From Tunicatimonas sp964551335 (GTDB lineage: Bacteria; Bacteroidota; Bacteroidia; Cytophagales; Cyclobacteriaceae), in the NCBI GenBank assembly GCA_964551335.1, contig CAZKCO010000019.1, positions 45,486 through 109,485 on the forward strand: DNA of 64,000 nt, read 5' to 3'. This document shows, in pieces, positions 52,809-60,735 of this stretch. The notes beneath the pieces are model-generated. The model was not told the origin of the DNA. It made no database searches and was given only the letters and a program-made list of their open reading frames with translations. The translations under genes and the position numbers were made by a program. Within the stretch, counting starts at the first letter, position 1. Each line of letters opens with the position of its first letter.

Positions 52809-54681
52809 TTTCGGGTAGATGATTTTTATCGATACTATTGCCATTCTCCAGATTAGGAATGATGACAGTAATAGTAGTGCCTTTTTGGTACACTGAGTCA
52901 ATAACTACCTCTCCCTCCAACTTCTCAACAGTGCTCTTGGTGATATACAACCCTAATCCGGCACCATAAGCCTGCTCACTAGCCCGGTAAAACATATCGA
53001 AGATCCGGCTTTGCTGCTTTTCTTTTATACCTTCCCCATTGTCTTTAAATACAACCTTGGTCTTACCCTTGCTTTGACTCACTGTAATTTTCAGAGTAGG
53101 CTTAGCCTCGTCGGGGTTATAGTATTTAATTGCATTAGAAACCAAGCTAACAAAAACCATCTTGATTCGACTGCTATCGGAAACGCATTGTACCTTCGGT
53201 GCAATCCGGTAGCTGATATCCACCGGGCGGTCCTGCGGTTGCAAGTACTGCAGATCGCGAATGGTCTCCACGATTATTTCCTCAAAATTTACTGGGCCTA
53301 CTTCTATTGCCATACGGCCGTTGCGGGAGTACTCAATAATCTCCTTAATCGTTTCGTCTAGCTTAAAAACGCTTTCTTCCGCTTTCTTTACCAACTCATT
53401 ACGTTCTTGTTTGCGACTAGCTAACCTCAGCAATGAAAGTAGTCCCATCATAGAAGTAAGTGGTGACCGCAGGTTATGCGATGCACTGTAAACAAACTTG
53501 TCCAGTTCGTGATTAGCCCGAGTAAGTTCTTCGTTCAGCGCCTTCTCCCTAATCAGGGCCCTTCTGATTCTTTCTTCGGCCTTCTTGCGCTTACTAATGT
53601 CACGGGCGGTGTACTGAGCGTAGAGAACTTGCCCATCTTCGTTCTTATGCACGGTCTGATTCACCTCCAACCACAGATAGCAGTTTCGCTTTGTTTGTAC
53701 CCTTATTTCGGAGTTGCCCTTCATTCGGATTGCTGCTTCGGCCTGCTTCACATCTTCGGGATGAAGAAGATCCCGTACCGACATACCGGTGATTTCTTCG
53801 GGAGTATAGCCTACCACCCGTTGGATAGAAGGAGTAGTATAAAAGATTTCGCCATCGGGCTTAGTAAAGAAGATAATATCGTAGAGGTTTTCGGTGATTA
53901 GTAAGATCTTTTCTTCAGATTCCTTTATTCGTTGCCCAGCCAGTTTAATTGAATTGGTAAGTTCTTCTAAATCGTGGTCGGAGGTAATCTCAATATCTTC
54001 TTCTTTTACTTTACTATCGTTCTGTACCAGTCGCTTCACCTTTTCGGTTAGCTCACCAATCGGGCGAATGATCCAGTCCGGAATTTTATCTAATACAACT
54101 CCTATGACTAGAAGCACCAAAATACTTGCTAAGAACGTATTAATTTTGGCCTTCAGATACAGCTTCTGTAGTGCTTCATTTTTTTCTTTTAATAGGGCAT
54201 GGTGCTTTTCTACTATATCTGAGCAGTTTGACCGCAGTACTTCGCTCTGCCAACGTAGTACACTGAGGTATAGTTGATCCTGATCTCTGGCAGTCGGAAC
54301 CTGATTTAGGCTGCGTTCATAGCGATCGTAGCTCTCCTTCAGTTTGACGTACAACTGGCGAGGTTCTTCTCCTCTAATATTTTTTTCTATCGCTGAAAGG
54401 TAACTCCTGATGATACCCCATTCGCTGTTGACGATTTTTAGCAATACCGCCTCTTCGCTAGAGGAGGTACTATCCACACATAGCATTACCAGTGCCCGAT
54501 CTAGCTTAGATAATGAAATAATGAGCTCTTCAGCTGCTTTTACCGATTGATAGTCTTCTTGAAGAATCTGGGTGGATGTTGACCCGATTTTGTTAAGGTA
54601 GTAAATAGACGTTCCGAAAGAAATAAACGTAAGTACCAGTACAAATATCAGGGCTGATAGTATGTGTTTTCTAATGCTCAT
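52771..54681 (-). CDS. PAS-domain sensor histidine kinase
   Basis: 636 residues. Two membrane segments (about 7-28 and 180-200) flank an extracytoplasmic four-helix-type sensor region; a HAMP-like linker (IIRPIGELTEKVKRLVQ) follows. PAS domain about 258-370 (IIFFTKPDGEIFYTTPSIQR, GYTPEEITG). Dimerisation domain with SASHNLRSPLTSMMGLLSLL (His 402), the next residue being Asn where Glu or Asp is usual. Catalytic domain: N box VSLVSNAIKYYNP, G1 DNGEGIKE, G2 GAGLGLYI. No response regulator gene is adjacent, so it is an orphan kinase whose signal is unknown. Its 3' end overlaps the saccharopine dehydrogenase gene by 38 bases. Confidence 0.93.
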   Translation of the reverse strand: MSIRKHILSALIFVLVLTFISFGTSIYYLNKIGSTSTQILQEDYQSVKAAEELIISLSKLDRALVMLCVDSTSSSEEAVLLKIVNSEWGIIRSYLSAIEKNIRGEEPRQLYVKLKESYDRYERSLNQVPTARDQDQLYLSVLRWQSEVLRSNCSDIVEKHHALLKEKNEALQKLYLKAKINTFLASILVLLVIGVVLDKIPDWIIRPIGELTEKVKRLVQNDSKVKEEDIEITSDHDLEELTNSIKLAGQRIKESEEKILLITENLYDIIFFTKPDGEIFYTTPSIQRVVGYTPEEITGMSVRDLLHPEDVKQAEAAIRMKGNSEIRVQTKRNCYLWLEVNQTVHKNEDGQVLYAQYTARDISKRKKAEERIRRALIREKALNEELTRANHELDKFVYSASHNLRSPLTSMMGLLSLLRLASRKQERNELVKKAEESVFKLDETIKEIIEYSRNGRMAIEVGPVNFEEIIVETIRDLQYLQPQDRPVDISYRIAPKVQCVSDSSRIKMVFVSLVSNAIKYYNPDEAKPTLKITVSQSKGKTKVVFKDNGEGIKEKQQSRIFDMFYRASEQAYGAGLGLYITKSTVEKLEGEVVIDSVYQKGTTITVIIPNLENGNSIDKNHLPEISSFQAREIENS

Positions 54682-54949
54682 AAACTAAGCTATACGTCTC
54701 TCTTCTTTTGATCTTCCTTTCTGTTCTCCTCTTTATTGTATTTGTTAACTCTCTTCTTTTGAGAAATCTCTTCTTACTTTCGACAGTCTACGCTGGTTTA
54801 CAGTATCACAATTACCCCGTTTTGCCCAATCGGTTTTTTCAACAAATGGGACTAATTCTGCTTAAATCAATAAATAGCAAGTATTCCCCACCGGAAACTC
54901 GGTACATTATTTCTTTCTTCTGTTATAGTAGGTCAATTAACGAGCCAAG

Positions 54950-55534
54950 CTAAAAGTAGTATCGCACTCCCGTTCCACCTTGTAAGTATGCTGCAAACGG
55001 TGAATCGACAATCTCCAGAAATAGATTCACATCCAGAAAAACAGTCAGTGGCACTTCTCTCCACGAATATTCCATTCCCAAAATCCCATCTACTCCCAGA
55101 TCAATATTATTTATTCGCTCCCGAACCGGCTCCCAGTCATTACCAATACGTACCCGGTATTCGTAATCAATCTGGTAGGACCGCAACTGACCGCCTGCAC
55201 CGTAGTACCATTCCAGGCCGGGGGCCTCGGCTAAGCCTACGCTCTTATGCACCAAGTAACGAAATTGCACTCCTAACGCACTTTGCAGATAGTGTCTTCT
55301 GTATTCGTAATCCTTAAATCGGTCGTAGCGGTAGAATGCTTTCTGATGATTATATCCGTAAAAGCCGCTGCTCCCCAGATTAAACTCCCAGGCTCTACCC
55401 TGAGGAAGATACCTCTTTACCGTAAGCCCCAAAGGTTCACCTACCCGCAAGCCTACTCCCCACTTTGGGGTCTGTGCCTGAGTAGCCAGCACGCTCAACG
55501 TAAGTAAGAATATGACAATAATAATTTTCTTCAT
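54950..55534 (-). CDS. Small outer-membrane beta-barrel-like protein
   Basis: 194 residues with a signal peptide (MKKIIIVIFLLTLSVLATQA, then QTPKWG). The remainder alternates polar and hydrophobic residues, with many aromatic ends of strands (FNLGSSGFYGYNHQKAFYRY, LGVQFRYLVHK, GVRYYF at the C-terminus with terminal Phe), as expected for an outer-membrane barrel of about eight strands. I do not recognise a specific family. It lies 268 bases from the kinase start and is divergent from the DUF1338 gene. Confidence 0.75.
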   Translation of the reverse strand: MKKIIIVIFLLTLSVLATQAQTPKWGVGLRVGEPLGLTVKRYLPQGRAWEFNLGSSGFYGYNHQKAFYRYDRFKDYEYRRHYLQSALGVQFRYLVHKSVGLAEAPGLEWYYGAGGQLRSYQIDYEYRVRIGNDWEPVRERINNIDLGVDGILGMEYSWREVPLTVFLDVNLFLEIVDSPFAAYLQGGTGVRYYF

Positions 55535-55657
55535 GCTTTCTTTTTATTATTAAAGAAACAGGGCAAAATTAGGTAATCCTTTTGCAAGGGATACACGTTA
55601 TCACAACATTTACTTACATATGTATTTCAATTCGTTGTTTCACTAATCTTTATAATT

Positions 55658-56464
55658 ATGGCTATTACAACATTACCCGATTTGCTCGACAAGATGTGGA
55701 AGGATTACACCGCGATGAACCCCCAGGCTTTGAAGATTTACAACCTGTTTCTGGAACGTGGCGACCGGGTTCAGAACGACCATATTGCGTTTCGCACCTT
55801 CAATCATCCTAAGGTTGGAGTAGATGTTCTGGCAAGACCCTTTGTGCAGAACGGCTACGAGTACCAGCAGGATTACCATTTTACCGAAAAGAAACTGTAC
55901 GCCAAACACTTTGAGCACCCGGATGCTCAGATGCCCAAGATTTTTATCAGTGAACTCATGCTTGAAGAGTTTGATGATGATTTACAGAATACTGTGCAGC
56001 AGTTAGTTGAACAAGTATCGGAAGAGTCTACTCAGCAATTCGACTTTTGCTCGAATGGCCGCCCCTGGAAGGTGAGCTACGACACTTACGAAAAGCTACG
56101 AGTTAAGAGTGAGTACGCGGCCTGGATGGCCGCCCACGGCTACCGGCCCAATCACTTTACGGTGTTTGTGAATGCCCTTCATAGCTTTGGTGATATTCGG
56201 GAGGTGAACGAGTTTATTAAGCAGAACGGTTTTAAGATGAACGATAGCGGCGGAGAGGTGAAAGGCTCCAAGGATGTTTTTCTGGAGCAATCGTCCACGT
56301 TGGCTGATACGGTAGAAGTTGACTTCAGCGATGGCACCCATGCGGTACCGGCCTGCTACTACGAGTTTGCTCAGCGCTATCCCAAACCAGACGGTGAATT
56401 ATACCAGGGATTTGTGGCTACCTCGGCCGATAAAATTTTCGAAAGCACGAACAAAAGCCAGTAA
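55658..56464 (+). CDS. DUF1338 protein, 2-oxoadipate dioxygenase/decarboxylase (HglS-like)
   Basis: 268 residues. VQNDHIAFRTFNHPKVGVDV near the N-terminus (metal-binding His), PKIFISELMLEEF, HGYRPNHFTVFVNALHSFGD (second His), and SSTLADTVEVDFSDGTHAVP followed by ACYYEFAQRYP (with Glu ligand) fit the DUF1338 fold. Members shown to be non-haem Fe(II) enzymes convert 2-oxoadipate to D-2-hydroxyglutarate with loss of CO2, a step in lysine degradation. The neighbours saccharopine dehydrogenase and ALDH7-type dehydrogenase supply the preceding steps. A strong hairpin terminator follows. Confidence 0.88.
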   Translation: MAITTLPDLLDKMWKDYTAMNPQALKIYNLFLERGDRVQNDHIAFRTFNHPKVGVDVLARPFVQNGYEYQQDYHFTEKKLYAKHFEHPDAQMPKIFISELMLEEFDDDLQNTVQQLVEQVSEESTQQFDFCSNGRPWKVSYDTYEKLRVKSEYAAWMAAHGYRPNHFTVFVNALHSFGDIREVNEFIKQNGFKMNDSGGEVKGSKDVFLEQSSTLADTVEVDFSDGTHAVPACYYEFAQRYPKPDGELYQGFVATSADKIFESTNKSQ

Positions 56465-56540
56465 AGTTTCTGTTTTATTAAAAATTTTGTAATTTGATGA
56501 GGATCATTCTATTCCTTTTTGTGGTTTAACTTACAATATC

Positions 56541-56569
56541 AAAAAAGCCCGATGCTATCGGGCTTTTTT
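56541..56569. terminator. Bidirectional terminator between the DUF1338 and SRPBCC genes
   Basis: The symmetric hairpin AAAAAAGCCCGAT / ATCGGGCTTTTTT has a three-base loop. It works for both the DUF1338 gene (plus) and the convergent SRPBCC gene (minus). Confidence 0.93.
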
Positions 56570-56617
56570 GTTTTCGGGTTATAGTCATTCTTGATTTTCT
56601 ACATTTTTCGTTATTTT

Positions 56618-57148
56618 TTAAGAGTTTTCACTGACCTGCTTCAGATTAGCTAGTCCCTGCTCAAAATCTTTTCCGAGCATACCATCCATAAACAATCCGA
56701 ATATGCGGTCTACCGGATATCCTAATTCTCCTTCGTTGATCCAGGTTACCCGCGTGCCCTCACTCACCGGTTCGAACTTCCAGATGTCATCTGACTCAAA
56801 CATTTGCGGCTCCTGAAATGCCAGACGGGACTGCATAAATTTATTGGGCTCCAGTTCCTGAATGGTGAGCGACCCTATCCCAACCTTCTCTCCCTGCCAA
56901 GCCCACACCGATCCAATTTCGTAACCCGAACCCGTAATCGTATTCTCTACGGTTGGGTCCATTTTGGTCCAGGGATTCCAGTCGGCCCAGTGGTTCAGGT
57001 TGCCTACGTGGGCGTACACTTTGTCCACCGGCTCCTGAATTACTACCGACCGTTCTACGTGGTAGGTTGAAGGCAAAAACAGGGCAACAATCAGGAACAG
57101 AGCGACAACGGAGAGTACGCCGACGAGAATTTTTTTGAGGAGTTTCAT
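56618..57148 (-). CDS. SRPBCC family protein (polyketide cyclase/AHSA1-like)
   Basis: 176 residues. An N-terminal hydrophobic segment (ILVGVLSVVALFLIVALFLP) anchors or exports it. The SRPBCC helix-grip fold is recognisable by HVERSVVIQEPVDKVYAHVG, NLNHWADWNPWTKMDPTVEN, WKFEPVSEGTRVTWINEGEL and the C-terminal helix GKDFEQGLANLKQVSENS. Such proteins bind hydrophobic ligands; no enzymatic role can be claimed. It lies downstream of the ALDH7 gene on the same strand, with a terminator between them. Confidence 0.88.
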   Translation of the reverse strand: MKLLKKILVGVLSVVALFLIVALFLPSTYHVERSVVIQEPVDKVYAHVGNLNHWADWNPWTKMDPTVENTITGSGYEIGSVWAWQGEKVGIGSLTIQELEPNKFMQSRLAFQEPQMFESDDIWKFEPVSEGTRVTWINEGELGYPVDRIFGLFMDGMLGKDFEQGLANLKQVSENS

Positions 57149-57219
57149 AGAGGTGATAGGTTAGGTGATTAATACAGTGAACAAGGTACAATATACTTAA
57201 AATAAGTACAATAGGGTGT

Positions 57220-57244
57220 AAAAAAATCCCCCATCTTGGGGGAT
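57220..57244 (-). terminator. Rho-independent terminator of the ALDH7 gene
   Basis: Read on the minus strand, TCCCCCA, a three-base loop and TGGGGGA are followed by seven T. It begins 11 bases after the ALDH7 stop codon. Confidence 0.9.
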
Positions 57245-57254
57245 AATTTTTAGC

Positions 57255-58817
57255 TTAAATATCAAATTTAATTCCTTGCGCCAGCGGCAATTTGGTGCTG
57301 TAATTAATCGTATTGGTCTGCCTACGCATATAGGCTTTCCAAGCATCGGAGCCGGATTCACGTCCGCCGCCAGTGTCTTTCTCACCTCCGAAAGCTCCTC
57401 CTATCTCGGCACCCGATGTTCCTATATTTACATTAGCAATGCCGCAGTCGGAACCCCGCTGCGATAGAAAGGCTTCGGCTTCCAGTAAGTTGGTGGTAAA
57501 GATAGCGGAAGATAATCCCTGACTTACGGCATTATGGGTAACAATGGCATTGTGAACATCTCCCTGATATTTGATCAGGTATAAAATAGGAGCGAAGGTT
57601 TCTTCCTGCACAATCTCGTAGTGATTCTCGGCTTCCACAATGGCGGGGGTTACATAGTTACCGCCTTCGTAGCCTTCTCCTTCCAGCACTTCCCCGCCAA
57701 TCAGCAGCTTTCCACCTTCTTGCTGCGCTTTTTGCAGCGCATTCTTGAAGTTGTTTACCGCATCCCGATCAATCAATGGGCCTACCAGGTTGTTTTCGTC
57801 CAGCGGGTTACCGATAGATAGCGTCGGGTAAATTTTCAGTAATCGTGTTTTCACCTCATCGTAACGACTCTCATGAATGAGCAACCGGCGAGTGGAGGTG
57901 CAGCGCTGCCCGCAGGTGCCTACCGCCCCGAATACCGTAGCCCGAATGGCCATCTCTAGATCAGCCTGCTCGGTGATGATGATAGCATTGTTGCCACCCA
58001 ACTCCAGCAACGAGCGTCCTAAACGCGCTCCCACGGCTTCGCCTACCTTTCTTCCCATGCGGGTAGACCCGGTCGCAGAAACCAGGGGCAGCCGGCGGTC
58101 GTGCGCCATCTTAGAACCAATCTCCGGGCCACCGATGATCAGATTGAAGATACCTTCGGGCAGGTCGTTCTCCTTCAGAACTTCGGCTACTATCTTCTGG
58201 CAGGCAATAGCCGTTAAGGGAGTTTTTTCCGAAGGTTTCCAGACGCAAACGTTGCCGCTTACAGCGGCCAGCATAGCGTTCCAGGCCCAAACCGCTACCG
58301 GAAAATTAAAAGCAGAAATGATTCCGACAATCCCCAACGGATGGTACTGATCGTACATACGGTGCTGCGGACGCTCCGAGTGCATAGTGAATCCGTAGAG
58401 TTGTCGCGACTGGCCAACCGCAAAATCGCAGATGTCGATCATCTCCTGCACTTCGCCCAGTCCTTCCTGGTAGATCTTACCCATTTCGTAGGTTACCAGT
58501 TTGCCGAGCGGCTCCTTGTACTGCCGCAGTTTATTTCCGATCTGCCGGACAATCTCACCCCGCTGGGGAGCGGGCATCATCCGCCAGGTTTTAAAAGCTT
58601 CCTGTGCTTGTTCAATAACTTGTTCGTAATCAGCTTCACTTGCCATGTGCACGCTGGCAATCGGTGAGCCGTCTACCGGAGAATGAATATCCCGGGTTTG
58701 TTCACCAGAGTTGATACTACCGAATTCTTGCCCCGTACTGTATGACGGGTTAGTTGATTGTATGCCAAGCGTATCTAATACCTCCTGCATACCTTGGGTC
58801 ATTGTTGCTGTTGTCAT
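57255..58817 (-). CDS. L-2-aminoadipate-6-semialdehyde dehydrogenase (ALDH7 family)
   Basis: 520 residues from ATG 58817 (MTTATMTQGMQEVLDTLG), with a second ATG five codons on; an upstream TTG reading would add 32 unrelated residues. It closely follows the ALDH7A1/antiquitin family: ERPQHRMYDQYHPLGIVGII, SAFNFPVAVWAWNAMLAAVS, SLLELGGNNAIII, the catalytic Cys in GTCGQRCTSTRR (about 306), TSGAEIGGAFGGEKDTGGGR, and the C-terminal YMRRQTNTINYS and LPLAQGIKF. It oxidises aminoadipate semialdehyde to aminoadipate with NAD+ in lysine breakdown, and may act on betaine aldehyde. It has its own terminator. Confidence 0.93.
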   Translation of the reverse strand: MTTATMTQGMQEVLDTLGIQSTNPSYSTGQEFGSINSGEQTRDIHSPVDGSPIASVHMASEADYEQVIEQAQEAFKTWRMMPAPQRGEIVRQIGNKLRQYKEPLGKLVTYEMGKIYQEGLGEVQEMIDICDFAVGQSRQLYGFTMHSERPQHRMYDQYHPLGIVGIISAFNFPVAVWAWNAMLAAVSGNVCVWKPSEKTPLTAIACQKIVAEVLKENDLPEGIFNLIIGGPEIGSKMAHDRRLPLVSATGSTRMGRKVGEAVGARLGRSLLELGGNNAIIITEQADLEMAIRATVFGAVGTCGQRCTSTRRLLIHESRYDEVKTRLLKIYPTLSIGNPLDENNLVGPLIDRDAVNNFKNALQKAQQEGGKLLIGGEVLEGEGYEGGNYVTPAIVEAENHYEIVQEETFAPILYLIKYQGDVHNAIVTHNAVSQGLSSAIFTTNLLEAEAFLSQRGSDCGIANVNIGTSGAEIGGAFGGEKDTGGGRESGSDAWKAYMRRQTNTINYSTKLPLAQGIKFDI

Positions 58818-59032
58818 ATTCACGTACGTCTTGATTACTCTTCTTAGTTCAAACGAAAAATGAGACCGAATATCGTAGTTCAGGCCGATAAAAATGTAGG
58901 GCAAGTTACTCATTTTTTAGTGCCGCTTCGAGCAGGTCAAGACAAAATCATGGAACACCTTACACGTTCATCGCTAAGCCAGCGTTAGGTACAGTAGTTG
59001 TACTTTGTTGAGAAAACCAAAAAAGAATAGAT

Positions 59033-59602
59033 ATGATGCGTGTAGTATATTTTCTCGCCTTTGCTCTGTTATTCGCTGCTGGTCAGCCTACCATTTCCGT
59101 CATTAATCAGCCATTTCCGAGCATGCAGGCCGAAACGGTAGATGATAAGGTGATTAACATACCAAAAGATACCAAAGGACGGGTTACTTTGGTGGGTTTA
59201 GCCTACTCTAAAAAGTCGGAAAAAGACCTAAGCAGTTGGATGAGTCCGGTATACAATACTTTCATTTCTCAGAAGTTGAATCCGGGTAGCGGAGGGCTAT
59301 TTTCCAGCTTTGTCTACGATATTGATGTGTACCTGGTACCGATGTTTACCGGCGTAAAAGCCGCCGCAGCCGGAACCGCCAAACGCAAAGCCGCCAAGGA
59401 AATGGACGAGCGTCTAATGCCTTATATCCTGTTTTACCAAGGCAAACTTAAGCCGTACAAAGAAGCGCTGGACTTTGAGAAGAAGGACGTTCCCTACTTC
59501 TTTCTACTGGATGAAACCGGAAAGATCGTTTACGCCACCTCCGGGGCCTACTCCGAACGAAAGATGGATGGCATTACCAGTGCTATTGATGAGTTGGAGT
59601 AA
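59033..59602 (+). CDS. Exported redoxin-like protein without cysteines
   Basis: 189 residues, signal peptide MMRVVYFLAFALLFAAG. The mature part has a thioredoxin-like layout (INIPKDTKGRVTLVGLAYSK then VPYFFLLDETGKIVYATSGA), similar to AhpC/redoxin or ATP10-type proteins. There is no Cys in the whole sequence, so the usual redox centre is absent. A basic stretch (VKAAAAGTAKRKAAKEMDER) interrupts the fold. It may be a chaperone or structural relative; function unknown. The end of the gene lies two bases from the convergent hydrolase gene. Confidence 0.7.
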   Translation: MMRVVYFLAFALLFAAGQPTISVINQPFPSMQAETVDDKVINIPKDTKGRVTLVGLAYSKKSEKDLSSWMSPVYNTFISQKLNPGSGGLFSSFVYDIDVYLVPMFTGVKAAAAGTAKRKAAKEMDERLMPYILFYQGKLKPYKEALDFEKKDVPYFFLLDETGKIVYATSGAYSERKMDGITSAIDELE

Positions 59603-59604
59603 CT

Positions 59605-60516
59605 TCATTCATTAGTAATCCACTGAATCAATTCGTCAACGTCTACAATAGACCAGGAGTGGGGGTGACGGTTTCCGTTAGCACGGTACCCGCGATTTTC
59701 GGTAGGAATATAAGTTGCGTTCTCGCCGAACTTCTTGCGGAGATCATCCGCCAGATTTTCGATAAAGTAAGCGTTCATTTCTTCGTACTCGTACTGTCGA
59801 TTCTCCTTCCACCAGGCCGTATCCGGTTCGGTATAAAACCTAAGCTGTACGTCTTTCAGATGGGATAGGTTATCGATATTGCGGGTCTTAAGAGTGTAGG
59901 GTGAATGCTGTTCGTACTTCTCAATACCATCTTGGGGTTTGCCGAACTCCGGTTCTAATAGACTAACGATCATGTTACTCTCTTGAACCGAAACCGACGA
60001 GAAATTTCGCTCAATATTCCTGACTGAGTTCTGGTATAGCCCTAACAAGTCCACTGGCGGATCAACTACAAATACTCCCTGGGGCTGAACATTACTTCCC
60101 GATTGCACCAAATAATTGCTGAGCAGCAGACTGACATTACCGCCACTAGAGAAACCGCCAATGTAGACATTTTTTTTATTTAGATCATTCTCTTCAAACA
60201 TCTGGTTAATGATAGTCGCAAGTAGCCTTTTTTCTTCCTCCTTCAACCATAACTGACGATTAAACTTCATAAAAGCCGCGGCTATTCCGGCCTCCATCGC
60301 AGGTTTTACAATGCTAAATTCCCGCTTCATCACCTCGGGAGTTTCGGGGAATCCCGGAAATAGTATTAGCACTCCTGTCTGGCTGCCCTTTGGTATCAAC
60401 AACTCGTAACCATCATTCTCCTGAACGTTGTAGGATGTTTCTTGGACTTCGGTCTGTGAACGGCTAGTGCAAACCGCTAACAGAGATACACCCAACAGAA
60501 CTATGAGCTTCTTCAT
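59605..60516 (-). CDS. Alpha/beta hydrolase (exported)
   Basis: 303 residues with a signal peptide (MKKLIVLLGVSLLAVC, possible lipobox, weak because of Val before Cys). The nucleophile elbow is GGFSSGGNVSLLLSN (Ser), and the catalytic His is probably in GNRHPHSWSIVDVDELIQWI near the end. The oxyanion-side VLILFPGFPETPEVM precedes. It belongs to the alpha/beta-hydrolase superfamily, most likely an esterase or lipase-like enzyme; the substrate is not evident. It is monocistronic and convergent with the redoxin-like gene. Confidence 0.82.
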   Translation of the reverse strand: MKKLIVLLGVSLLAVCTSRSQTEVQETSYNVQENDGYELLIPKGSQTGVLILFPGFPETPEVMKREFSIVKPAMEAGIAAAFMKFNRQLWLKEEEKRLLATIINQMFEENDLNKKNVYIGGFSSGGNVSLLLSNYLVQSGSNVQPQGVFVVDPPVDLLGLYQNSVRNIERNFSSVSVQESNMIVSLLEPEFGKPQDGIEKYEQHSPYTLKTRNIDNLSHLKDVQLRFYTEPDTAWWKENRQYEYEEMNAYFIENLADDLRKKFGENATYIPTENRGYRANGNRHPHSWSIVDVDELIQWITNE

Positions 60517-60735
60517 TTAGGATTCTTTCCCACCAAAATAAGCGTATCTGAAAGGGAAATAATGGCAACGCTCGTTAAAGTTTGTTAACACCTTTGACAG
60601 TTGAGAGTAGCCTGATAGCTGCTATTCACTCAAAGCAGGTTACTGCACCCTTCAAGCAAGTGGCTGCAAAAACTTTGGTGGTTCTCCCTAATTAGACGAA
60701 TATGGCTGTAAGTTTATAATAAGAACCCCAACAGC

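Noticed and set aside
54708..54953. 81-codon plus-strand frame between the kinase and the outer-membrane protein genes
   Set aside because: Starts with TTG in AT-rich intergenic DNA; hydrophobic only because of T-rich sequence; no conserved pattern or good ribosome site.
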